In this document: positions 24,901 through 36,059 of the stretch, one piece after another | Numbering within the stretch: position 1 is the stretch's first letter | How the letters are laid out: each line of letters opens with the position of its first letter | NCBI GenBank assembly: GCA_020881915.1 | Contig: JAJFPB010000006.1 | Coordinates: 4,030,001 to 4,094,000 of the forward strand | Origin: Paramyrothecium sp. XJ0827 | Taxonomy: Eukaryota > Ascomycota > Sordariomycetes > Hypocreales > Stachybotryaceae | DNA: 64,000 nucleotides | Reading direction: 5' to 3' | Notes under the pieces: generated by a model | What the model saw: the letters and a program-made list of their open reading frames with translations, nothing else | Told to the model about the DNA's origin: nothing | Databases searched by the model: none | Translations under genes and position numbers: made by a program

Positions 24901-25268
24901 AGGGCGTCATTGCGTTGAATGATTGCGTTGAGGAAATGTGTCGTGCCAATCGTGAGGGCGACGATGGCTGTCCTGTCGATGGGGGCCGTAGTACCGACGC
25001 TATCACCGTCGGCTGAGATTGAGACAGGTTGGGAAAGAAGTGTTGTGAGCGTCGTGTCTATACCCTTCGTCACATCGGGCGTCGTAGGCGACTTGTTGGC
25101 TGAGATAACGGCCGATGTGCCTGGCCTTGATAGATCAAGCAAGACCGAGTCGGTGTTTGTTCCTAGTCAACTACAATGAGTACACCAAACTCAATACGCA
25201 GGCGAAACTGGCTTACCGCCAACATCAACCCCAATAACAAGAGGCCCTTGGGTTTTATATGGCATCAT
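21924..25268 (-). CDS. Hydantoinase/oxoprolinase - DUF917 (S-methyl-thiohydantoin desulfurase-like) fusion protein
   Basis: A 1059-aa cytosolic protein with two enzyme modules. Exons are 25268-25217, 25162-22916, 22856-22234 and 22181-21924; their lengths sum to a multiple of three. The N-terminal half is a hydantoinase A/oxoprolinase of the actin-like ATPase fold: IGVDVGGTNTDSVLLD is the phosphate-1 loop, VVVVDVGGTTSDVG the second phosphate loop and SIGLGGGSI the later glycine motif. From about residue 620 it continues as a DUF917 domain with LGCGGGGSPHATYL and DGDLMGRAYPNFEM, the latter split exactly by intron 2. The family hydrolyses five-membered cyclic amides; the fungal substrate is unknown. 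No partner hydantoinase B gene is adjacent. Confidence 0.85.
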
Positions 25269-26273
25269 GCAAGCATGAGTTCAGTGAAGTGACGGCGTGA
25301 TCGGGCGCAAGGACGCGTGAACACAGAAATAGAGTCGCAGCTAGACCAGGACCATGTACTATCACTATAGTTCCTGTCAATGGTTTGTTGAGTGTTTGCT
25401 TGCGAGGCTTGTGGTACTCAGATCAGATACGCCATCGGACCGGCATCCTGAAAAAGGCGCGACCCCGCCTTGCCCGCATACCTGCGTCAAAGTGGTACTC
25501 AGACGCAAGCCCCTACTAACGTTATGTACCGTCTTCTACGCTAACGTTTGGGCCTTGCGGATCGGAGGCTCCAAGTACGGCAGTGGGTCGCGGCTGATGC
25601 AGACATCCCAGGTCCCACATGAGATAGGCGGAAACCGGTATCGGTGGACGAAGGAATAGGGAATCATTGCTGCGAGCCTTTTCTGCTGCTGAGGCCTACC
25701 GGGTGCCCACTCATACATACACGGTTGGCATGCCAATAAAAGATCTATAGTCCGGCGGGTGATTTCACGCCAAACGAGCATGTAGAATCACATCCTAGTC
25801 CGATCAGGTTTAAACAGCAAGAACCCGGAAAAGGAAGGCTCGCTATTTAGGTTAAAACAGCACCCTTGGATCTGGCACATGATACGGCTTCCAAAATGAG
25901 ATTTGCACAAACCCTGGCGAAGGAAAGCTTGCTGTTGTGCCGTCCATTAAGGGACTGCAAATCGAAGTCGTGTGAATAATGCGTCCCCAATCACCAGACG
26001 AAAGGAAATCTAAATACCATTCAAACTGTTGTCCCGCTCCTCAGCCACTTTGCAGCATCGTAGCCAATTATGAACATCTGTGAAGTGCCCAATCTTCCTC
26101 TGTGCCAGGATAGTGTATGTAACCCAAATCCTTGAGGGAGAAATTTGGTCAATTTTGAAAGGCTACCCACAAAATTTCATACCTTATTTGACTTCAAACC
26201 CATTTGATCAGGCCTAAAGTTGAAGTGACTCTTGATCTCTTCAATGTTCCCAGCACTTTTCCACCATGAAATC
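25269..26273. other. 1-kb intergenic region
   Basis: Upstream flank of the hydantoinase-fusion gene and 3' flank of the orphan membrane protein gene. No coding region, repeat or RNA recognised. Confidence 0.45.
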
Positions 26274-26948
26274 TCATTTCTTGACGTTACTACCCTGAGT
26301 CTGGTGTATTGTATCCTTGAGCGGATCATTCGGGTCCATAGAAGTTAACCGAGCCAGCAGCATTATCTGGTCGCGTTTCATTGTTATTACATTTACCACC
26401 ACGAAAAACCATGACAAGCAAAAGAAACCGGCTCCAAACGTGCACATCAAGCCACGAAGCAGAAATGGTCCTTCGTTGGCAAAACAAATTTGCCACACTG
26501 CGACAGTGATTCGGCTGGTACTTTTGATGATCCATGATTCTTCGATGCTTTGCACAGCGAAGAGGAGACTGGCGATAACGAGGGCCGAGATTTTGCGGCC
26601 CCTGGACGTGAGATGTGGCTGTAGCCAACCATACCGATAAGACTTGGATGAGGAGGCTTCTTTGTTGGTTGACTGAACAACAGTGTTTTTCTCATCCGAT
26701 GCTTTCCCCGTTGCCAGAGGATCGTAGTCAATTTCTGCAAGTCGCTTCTTATGCTCCGCAAATCGCAATTTTTGTTCCTTCACAAATTGATTGGTAACCC
26801 AGAGAATAAGTACCAGGATCCAGAAAATTGGGCGAGATATATATTCGTATAAATACGGATCTTGAAGAGGATTCTTGTATCCTGCAGCCGTTGGGTGAGG
26901 TGTGTAGGTCATTACAACGTTGACGGTAGTGGGTGGTGAACAAGACAT
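26274..26948 (-). CDS. Hypothetical integral membrane protein
   Basis: Intronless frame of 224 aa with three hydrophobic segments: FWILVLILWVTNQFV (about residue 42), ALVIASLLFAVQ (about 122) and FGAGFFCLSWFFVVVNVI (about 172). A charged loop KEQKLRFAEHKKRLAEIDYD follows the first. The N-terminus has no cleavable signal. I do not recognise the family. The start at 26948 is the first ATG and the composition is protein-like throughout. Confidence 0.5.
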   Translation of the reverse strand: MSCSPPTTVNVVMTYTPHPTAAGYKNPLQDPYLYEYISRPIFWILVLILWVTNQFVKEQKLRFAEHKKRLAEIDYDPLATGKASDEKNTVVQSTNKEASSSKSYRYGWLQPHLTSRGRKISALVIASLLFAVQSIEESWIIKSTSRITVAVWQICFANEGPFLLRGLMCTFGAGFFCLSWFFVVVNVITMKRDQIMLLARLTSMDPNDPLKDTIHQTQGSNVKK

Positions 26949-27452
26949 GATGGTAGTTTCAATAGACGGGGATGTACTGGCAGGGGCGAAAAGCTGCTCA
27001 ATGTCAGGAAGGGAAAGTGAATGTCTTTATGGGCGGGGCAAATGGTGAGATTCTGTTGTCCAAATCAAGATTCCCAAACCTCAGCGTTGGCACTGTGCTG
27101 TGGTCTTTTGAGACATTGCCACCTCCTCGTGCTATAATAGGCAAACAAGTGTTAGATGAATATTTTGTGTCATATTTGTCTTTCCATTCGCTGATGCCTA
27201 GCGACGAAGGATTTGACGTGCAGGCCACATCGCCGTACACAGCCTTCCCCACTGCCGCTACTGCCGCGATCCTTGCAGGGTTATTCGTGGATGCATCATA
27301 TACCAAAGGATATCGTGGCGTCCCCCTCGTTGGTGCGTTGAAACTACTTCAGGCCGCGGGATTCCGAAGGTTGAGTATATCACGAAAAAGAGATCGCATA
27401 GAGAACAAAAAAGTTTTGCGATTTCTTAATATAAAAGCACCACGAAAACTCC
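26949..27452. other. Spacer between orphan membrane gene and chitinase gene
   Basis: Promoter side of the membrane protein gene and 3' flank of the chitinase. A long + strand frame (26972-27478) overlaps the chitinase 3' end and shows no domain, so I do not call it. Confidence 0.4.
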
Positions 27453-28952
<1,500 letters not shown>

Positions 28953-29023
28953 ATCAAGGGAATGTGGTTGTTTTAAAAGAAGGTAAAGGAGGGGACAGGT
29001 TCAAAACCCAGACCAGCGATGAT

Positions 29024-29057
29024 TGAATGAATGGATGGATGGACAGACTGATGGATG
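29024..29057 (+). repeat. Short imperfect (ATGG/ATGA)n repeat
   Basis: Tandem TGAATGAATGGATGGATGG-type units with one interruption, about 75 nt upstream of the chitinase start codon. A simple microsatellite. Confidence 0.55.
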
Positions 29058-31241
29058 ATCTCCGCCTTACGACAAAGGCAAGGGAACATGGTACTTATGA
29101 ACCAAAAACGAAGCATCTCTCCTCGACTCTAGAGTGCGTCTCACCATGTTCAACTAGCGTGGTCGACGCGGTTAGTGGCCATATGCTAATACTCCCGGGC
29201 CTTTCCAGAAACCGCGCTGGTGCTCCCCTGATCCCCATGCAGCCTTGACAGGACGTTGTGTTCCCCCACAAAACAGAGTTCGTTCAATTTACGAGCAATT
29301 GCCCTGATACCCGACGAAGAACGGCACTTCAGCACGAAATCCCCACCTCCGCGACTTTATGCATGCTCGCGGTCCAATCGTTTGGCCGCAGCAATCCAGG
29401 GACTTGCGTAAGACGAATTAAACCGTACTTTATCCCTACTCAAGCCCATGCTTAGCCCTGTGCACGTCTGGCATCATCCCTACTGCCATAAGGCTCTTGC
29501 CAGCGATCGTCGCTGGCCCCTGCGATGGACAGCTGCGGCGAACGTCGCGGGTAAATCCCAGCAGGACACTGATTTCAGGGGTTGTAGCGGTAGTTGCCCG
29601 ACATGAGAGAGTCTTCCCGCCCGGATGCGCCGGCCTAACTCGCCCGCCCAGTTGATTTTATCAAGGATCGTTCGTTTCATGGAAGCACGCCGAAGCCGCT
29701 GTCAATCGGCACAACCCTGTGTCGCACACTCCGAGCCGTCGGGACGTGGCGACTTACTGTTGCAATGCATCCGGGTTTGTCCTGATGGGGAATTTGCATG
29801 CAGATGTTTCTTAGCGATGATGTGCATGAATGGAGCAAAGATGCGTGGTCCAAACGCATCTGCCTTGTTGTTACTCGTCGTCTTATCTTAACTCTCACTT
29901 GTTTTCGTTCACTCGTCTGGTAAGTTTGTCGGTCTGCCAAGACAGTATTGACGCGTCAATTAGCCTTGTGAAGCACGGCAACAAGCTGCCCAAACAACAC
30001 GACCCTGGCACTGCCGCTAGCAATGGCGTAAGGCTTCGCTGGCCCACCAGGGAAATGATGTTCACTTTTTGCACCATCATGGCCGAATACGTAGCGAAAT
30101 TCTCGGTTCATTTCCAGAGCCCGACCATCCTTCTGCCTGATTGCAGTCAGCCAGTCACAGACACAGCATTCCCCAGAACACCACAGTTGAATTCCCTGTG
30201 CTTCATGCCATGTCCACGAGCTTACAACGAATCTAAGCTATGGGGTCCTCTCTTACTTCTTAATTTGTCACTACAGCGCCATGCGAACGATCGTGGCGCA
30301 GGCCTCTACCGTCGGAATGACATGGCTTACCAGTCAACCACGACGGAAAAGAAATTTGGTTTGCTTTGATTCGTCTATATTAATCTAGAAGTTGGATTAT
30401 TGGAGGAGGTTTACGAATTGATTTGATCAAAATGTCTCCGTGGCGTTTGGCAATAATATTCTAACTACAATAAGTCAGCAGAATGTTTGAGTCATACGCA
30501 AAACACTGGATTTTCATAGCTGGATTATCAGGGATTGCTGCTTTATCCCTTACAAGTCGCCTCGTTCATTTCCTTTCTTTCTAGGGTTACTCCCTGTCAG
30601 TGCTTCCGCGCAGATGGAAGCTTCATAGCCACGGTCTCTGTTGTTACAGGAATTGATGGTCACGATCGTCAAGATCGCCTTTGTCAGACGCTTTTATGAG
30701 AGAAAACTTGCTCATTATATAAGTCAGCGCCTCTCTAGTCTCAAAGCAAGCATGGCCAAAAAAGGCCTCTTCCGCGAGTTCGACAAGTCGAACACACCAG
30801 AGCCAGTTGAATGGACAACCAGACGTTTTCGTTCCGACTCGTGATCTTTCTGTGGTTTGGTTTCTATCATAGCTCAGTAAATTGCACCTACTCACTACAG
30901 ACCACATTTCTATCAGAAGCAGGTTTTAATTTCGCTATGATGCCCCAAGTTATTGTAACCACTCCTTGGGGTAGCTTTGGACGCTGGTAGTTACTCACTG
31001 AGGTCCATAGTTGTGTCCACAATCTTCTGCCATTCACGATAATGGTTATTGGAATTTCCACCAGTGGTAGAGCTTAGTGGATATTCAAGTTGCACTCAAT
31101 TAAGCCTACATCCTAATACAGTCATTGCTCCGAGCGCAACATCATAATTTTATCGTCTGAGCGCCTTGGCAGGTGGCGCTTCCGATCCTGAATCCTGCAG
31201 TCAAGCTAACCACGTCTAAATTTAGATGATTACACAGTGCC

Positions 31242-31247
31242 TATAAA
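31242..31247 (+). promoter_or_regulatory. TATA box of the beta-propeller gene
   Basis: TATAAA lies 97 nt before the ATG at 31344, in a typical position for a fungal core promoter. Confidence 0.5.
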
Positions 31248-31343
31248 GCACCCCTAATGCTGCCACGAGAGCAGCCGCAGTCTACAATCATCGTAGAACT
31301 TTCTTAGCTCCACGATTGAAGCCAAAATCACATTTTCGACGCC

Positions 31344-32324
31344 ATGAGAACCAAGAACAATGCAACTGCAGTGCTCCAGATGTTGCTGGGGTCCCTCTTA
31401 GTGACATTGGCAACATCGCAGGTGGCGCCGCAACCAGCCGGTTGGCCACAGTTCAAATATCAAGGAGTGGTCACGAACAAAAGCAAGCTCAAATACAATC
31501 CCACGAACGAGTTCATATTCCCTACAGTCTTTCACGCCGGTATCTACCTAGACAACCCAGTTGGGGAGTGGTACATGTACTACGCGCCTCACGACAATCC
31601 TGGCGGCATCTGTCTCATGTACGCCGCCAACCCGAACGGACCCTGGACCGAATACGCTGGGAACCCGGTCATCAAGAACGTTTGGGCACCTCATTACTCA
31701 GTTCCACATGTCTCCAGCCCCGACGCCAAATGGAACAAAGAGTCTGGTCGGCTGTTTGTGTACTTTCATGGCAGCAATTCCCAAACCCGCTGGGCGGAGA
31801 CGGACGACGGCGTGAACTTTGATTATGGCGGACTGGCGGTGGACAACAGCATGGGAGGGCCAAACGTCACTGAGACGAGCTACGCTCGGGTCTTCACGCA
31901 CCGCAATCCAGCCTCCGGCTACAAGTATGGAATGTTCTACATGGGCAACGAGCGAGACAACAAACGTCGCATTCGCCTGGCAGAATCGAAAGACGGGCGC
32001 AAATGGACCGTAGATCCCAACTACGTTGTTGTACCTGGCTCTGAGGAAGGATCAAATGTCTCGGGCGGCAGCTTATGGGAGTGGAAAGGGCAGAATTACG
32101 TGCTCTACCACGCGTCTAGCGGTAAGAGCTACGCCCGCACCATCGACAAGACGCTGCGAAATGTCGGCAAGACCCCCATTCTACTTCACAAGGCCAGTGG
32201 CACCGGCGATGATGTGGGGCGTGTTGCTTCTCCGGAGATTGTCAACTTTGGCGGCCAGCAGCTGCTGTTTTACGAGTCGGGTGATCGTCTTGGAGCGACA
32301 ATCGCTTGGGCAAAGACGGGCTAA
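31344..32324 (+). CDS. Secreted five-bladed beta-propeller, glycoside-hydrolase-like (GH43/GH32 fold)
   Basis: Intronless 326-aa secreted protein with the signal MRTKNNATAVLQMLLGSLLV followed by TLATSQ. The body shows repeating propeller strands: HAGIYLDNPVGEWYMYYAP, then GICLMYAANPNGPWTEY, FVYFHGSNSQTRWAETDDG, YGMFYMGNERDNKRRIRL and RVASPEIVNFGGQQLLFYES. This pattern of 'xxW-Y-MYY' and 'S-DG-W' turns is that of GH43/GH32/GH117-type folds. I cannot assign the exact family or the catalytic acids. The lack of introns in a gene-rich fungal region would fit recent acquisition, but codon use is not obviously foreign. Confidence 0.65.
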   Translation: MRTKNNATAVLQMLLGSLLVTLATSQVAPQPAGWPQFKYQGVVTNKSKLKYNPTNEFIFPTVFHAGIYLDNPVGEWYMYYAPHDNPGGICLMYAANPNGPWTEYAGNPVIKNVWAPHYSVPHVSSPDAKWNKESGRLFVYFHGSNSQTRWAETDDGVNFDYGGLAVDNSMGGPNVTETSYARVFTHRNPASGYKYGMFYMGNERDNKRRIRLAESKDGRKWTVDPNYVVVPGSEEGSNVSGGSLWEWKGQNYVLYHASSGKSYARTIDKTLRNVGKTPILLHKASGTGDDVGRVASPEIVNFGGQQLLFYESGDRLGATIAWAKTG

Positions 32325-33031
32325 TTCTGTTGCATGTATTTCTAGGCCAGAAGGTCCTACTGGTACTCTTCCTGAAAACAGTATATAGTATTGAATAAGT
32401 GACTGAGGTGTTCAAACACTTGACATTGGCATACCTCAAGTCTTTGCTACCACAAAGACCTTGCTTTAACAACACAACAATACTGTACCATAAGATACGC
32501 ATTTTGGCTAATGTCCACTAAGCAATATTGCGAAAATGCGGCATTTCTCTCACCACCTGTACCAAGTTGCTGTGATGGCGGCTATCCGTGTCCAGTCTTA
32601 CCTCTTGGTGTCCTATTAAACAATGAGTCCTTTGCTAATGTGCTTTTACAACTTCCCCAGAATATCTATATTCTCGATCAGTCAATTCGAGCACCAGGTT
32701 AATTGAGAATGATATTTTCGCGATGGATTAATCTGTTAATCGCTGGATACTCCCGGGTTGATGACTTGGTGCTTGCAACTGTGGAGGTGTAGGGTAGCTG
32801 ACTCACAACGCAAGAAGCAGGTCTTTTCCAAGTATCGTCTAAAAAAACCCCTGTGAAAGACTGTGACTTTATGTGGGGCGTACAAAGTGGCTAAGATTCA
32901 TGATCCAAGGCTGCTTAGTGCGGGGTTGCCCCTTTGCTGACAGGTATCGCTTTCTTGACAACACTCCATTTTCATCTCAAATGTCATTTGTTCCCAGTGT
33001 GTCATAAGACACACAGCAACGCAGCGACGCA
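32325..33031. other. Intergenic spacer
   Basis: 3' flank of the propeller gene and promoter of the sulfotransferase-like gene. Nothing else recognised. Confidence 0.4.
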
Positions 33032-33841
33032 ATGCAAGAGAGCCGGAAACCACCAGGTGTCTCTGTCATCAATGCAGGCCTTTTCAAAACAGGAACTGCC
33101 TCAATGGCAGAGGCATACCGAATCCTAGGCCTTCGCCCTCACCACGGACTAGATCTGATGGAGCTGCCCGAACACTGGGTCTACTTGGAGCGTGCTGCGG
33201 AAGCCAAGTGGCCAAGCGTTCCTGGCGCACGACGGCAACCGGCCGCTCTTACTCGAGCTGATTGGGATAAAATATTTGGCGACTACGACGCCATAACCGA
33301 CATCGGTGCCGCCTTTGCTGAGGAACTGGTGGCAGCGTATCCTGACGCTAAAGTCGTCGTTGTTGAGCGAGACATTGATAAGTGGTTCCAAAGCTTCGAC
33401 AGACAGATTCTTGTGCCTGTTTGGGGTCCTCTGGCGACTTTCCTCACAATCTTCGTGCTTCCCTTGATCGGAAATCGCGGGCTCCATGCCACACGAAAAA
33501 TCGTCTTAGGGCATTGGAACGGAAAGAACGTGGCCGAGGTACGGGAGAACGCGCGACGAGGTTATGAAGCCTACTACAGTCGTATCAGGGAGTTGGTGCC
33601 ACAAGATAAAAGACTTGAGTACAAGCTGGGTGATGGATGGGGTCCCCTTTGTGAGTTTCTGGGAAAAGACATACCTGATGTCAGCTTCCCAAGGGTAAAT
33701 GAAGCTCAGGCACATTCGAAAAAACAGCAAGAACAGGCTAATGAGGTCATGAGACAAGCTTGGGTGATTGTGAAGCCGTGGATAATGGTACTCGGTGGCG
33801 CGTGCGTTGTGGGGGTTGCTTACTATTTGGCAAAGGTGTAG
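33032..33841 (+). CDS. Sulfotransferase-family P-loop protein with C-terminal membrane anchor
   Basis: Intronless 269-aa protein. GLFKTGTASM (residues 16-25) is the 5'-phosphosulfate loop of the fungal sulfotransferase group (PF17784 type); VVVVERDIDKWFQSF is the 3'-phosphate strand-helix. WGPLCEFLGKDIPD is the conserved C-terminal motif. A hydrophobic end (VLGGACVVGVAYYLAKV) likely anchors it to a membrane. The substrate of this group is not established, and many members may not be true sulfotransferases. It lies about 2.2 kb beyond the 3' end of the P450-A gene, with the AA9 gene between, so a link to the triterpene cluster is possible but unsupported. Confidence 0.75.
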   Translation: MQESRKPPGVSVINAGLFKTGTASMAEAYRILGLRPHHGLDLMELPEHWVYLERAAEAKWPSVPGARRQPAALTRADWDKIFGDYDAITDIGAAFAEELVAAYPDAKVVVVERDIDKWFQSFDRQILVPVWGPLATFLTIFVLPLIGNRGLHATRKIVLGHWNGKNVAEVRENARRGYEAYYSRIRELVPQDKRLEYKLGDGWGPLCEFLGKDIPDVSFPRVNEAQAHSKKQQEQANEVMRQAWVIVKPWIMVLGGACVVGVAYYLAKV

Positions 33842-34045
33842 CATAACAATTTGAGTTGATGTGGACAAGCTCAACCATGTCTTTGCGGAACTTTTAGACT
33901 TAGAGGTGCTATTTCCGCGTGAGTGGTAGAGGTAGGATATGTCCCGATGAGTATGTACAGTCTGATTGATGATCTCAAGATAGCTACAGTAGATCACCTT
34001 GAATGACGAGGTAGAGTCTAATACCAAGAACAGGATAACAAAGGT

Positions 34046-34900
34046 CTAAACAGCAACAGCCGGCCCGGGAATGATGTACTTCGAGTTGTCTCCCGAGTAA
34101 ACGTTGTAGAGAATGCCAGGGTCGCTTGCGGAGTACGCTCCTGGGAAACTAACGCCACTTGGCACAGAGCCCGAGCCACCCGAGACAGATATTTGCTACG
34201 AACGTAAGTATTAAGCGCTGGAGTAGGATCATGATTACTTACGAAGCAACTCATGTAGAATTGAGCGCCACCAGCGCCCCCAGCAACGTGAAGGGCGATC
34301 ACCTCGGCGCGGACAAGGTAGTCACCAGGAGGCAGGTTTGCGGGAACTGCGAGAACAATTAGCTGTCTGCAAAACAACTTTGTCAGCCGGGAGCTTACCA
34401 GTGAACGGGAAGCGGCCGCAGTTCTCGTTGAGATAATCGGTGCCCCAGAGGTCGGCATCCGCGTTGTAGCCATACTCGGCAACCTTGAACCACGGATCTG
34501 AACCATCGGCCGTGGTGGCATCATCCACCAAAGCCATGTACACAATGACAGGACCATCATGGTTGCCGCCGATGGCTGGCCTGGTGCAGCTGCGCTCGTT
34601 GGGCTGTTCGTGCATCTCAACTTCAACAGTAGAACCCGCTGGAAGGGTGATCAGCGTCTTTCTTCTTAAAAGTTGCAAACGATGAGGGTTACCTGGGACA
34701 TCGCAAACACCAGAGACACCAGCGGCGCCGTTGACGTTGCAGCGGAGATCGTTGCCGCTTACGCTTGTGACGGGGCTGTTGCTCGAAGGCCGACGAACAC
34801 AGCTGTCTGCTTGGTCTACACCATTAACCCAGAGCTGCTGGAACGTGGCGTGACTGGCAGCTAGACCGGCACTAGCCAGGATCGCGAAGGCGGACTTCAT
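34046..34900 (-). CDS. AA9 lytic polysaccharide monooxygenase
   Basis: Copper enzyme that oxidatively cleaves cellulose or related glucans outside the cell. Exons 34900-34693, 34638-34399, 34346-34243 and 34195-34046 sum to 233 codons plus stop. The signal peptide ends before HATFQQ, so His17 becomes the N-terminal His of the copper brace. The second copper His is in GGNHDGPV (about residue 96). ALHVAGGAGGAQFYMSCFQ carries the His/Gln/Tyr cluster of AA9, with Tyr as axial ligand. No cellulose-binding module follows. The last intron splits the Cys-Phe/Gln junction cleanly. Confidence 0.9.
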
Positions 34901-36059
34901 CTTGAATGATTGGTAACTCTTTTGACGAATGGATTATGTAGATAGGCGGAATGGGGAGGTCATCATGTGCTTCCTGGGAACACGGCGCTTTAAGTAATTC
35001 AAGCGGCTGGCCTCAAGACCAGCAAGCAAGCGCGGACGTACCTGATCCCGTTTCACGACTCTGCAAAGTCGGAACCGCCATCCGCTGAATTGAATCAGTG
35101 CAAATCGAGAAGGAAGGGAGCGAATCAACTAGATACGAAAGCATTCGATTCGACCTGATCTGCATGCCGATCAACTTCAGAGTGAATAACGGGGTAGCAT
35201 GGCCTCGACACATGTGATCACCCAGCTTGCGAATTTGACTTGTCGAATCGGCCCGCGGACCTGCTTAACCGTCAGATGTAGTGGCTTGGCCATGCGCAAT
35301 GACTTCTTCCACGGCAGCGATGAAGATCAATACTGATTCAAGAACGGAGGCAAGAGCCGCATTGTGGGCCCAATATAACGAGCTCGGAGGAAACAGGCCT
35401 GGGATCAATCTTCCTTTAGAAGCAAATTGCAACCAATAGATTACAGGTTAGAAGAAGCTCTCGGCCAAATCTGTCTGGTATACATGTTCAGAAAGAATTA
35501 AGTATGGGGTTTTGCGGTTCTCCGGGCCGTGCGCACTGCCGCATCACGACCCAAGTTACCAACTTCAAAGGTTCTTGAACCAATTCCCCTGCATAGCGAT
35601 CAAGAATCTCTGTCCAAAGTCCACTGATGTCATCCTTGATGTGAAATTTCTTGAGCCAAAAATTTCCTCTCCTCAGGCCTGATTGGGGCGCGCTCAATAG
35701 ACCGGATGCAACTTCGGAGCAAGCTGTCCAAGGATTAGAAGCTGCGATGACATCATTTTCCCAGACCACAGTCTCTGCGGTAATTAAGATTGCGCTGCGA
35801 GATTTTCAGAATTATGATTAAGGGCACATGTTCATATAATAACGCAAAAGCTCTTCAAGCTAGGAACCAGCGGTAATTATTGGAAGCTATCAATGCACGC
35901 TCAAAGCTAGCCAGCTGCTACGCTTTGAGAAACCTTCGGCAGCTATTTTTCTTGTCTCCTTTCCCCAATGCGTATGTAGCGAGGACCCGAAGTTTGTTCT
36001 TGAAGGGCAAGTATATAGATATCGAACTCTTAACTTTCCATCGATCCCACTGAGTATCA
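34901..36059. other. 1.2-kb spacer between AA9 and P450-A genes
   Basis: The AA9 promoter occupies the left part. A minus-strand 93-codon frame at 35488-35769 is listed separately. Nothing else seen. Confidence 0.4.
35488..35769 (-). CDS. Orphan exon-like ORF
   Basis: A 93-codon minus-strand frame with protein-like composition (DDISGLWTEILDRYAGELV and LKLVTWVVMRQC) and an acceptor-like CGCAG just upstream. It has no ATG and no recognisable family. It may be the last exon of a lost or undetected gene. Confidence 0.2.
   Translation of the reverse strand: MVWENDVIAASNPWTACSEVASGLLSAPQSGLRRGNFWLKKFHIKDDISGLWTEILDRYAGELVQEPLKLVTWVVMRQCARPGEPQNPILNSF

Larger units (their letters stand above)
28953..31343. 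other. 2.4-kb region without a recognisable gene
   Basis: The left end is the chitinase promoter, with a short ATGG-type repeat. The right end holds the TATA box of the next gene. Longer frames such as 29830-30369(+) show no motif, start context or splice pattern and are treated as chance. Confidence 0.45.

Noticed and set aside
29830..30369. 179-codon + strand frame
   Set aside because: No domain, signal, splice context or convincing composition; treated as chance.
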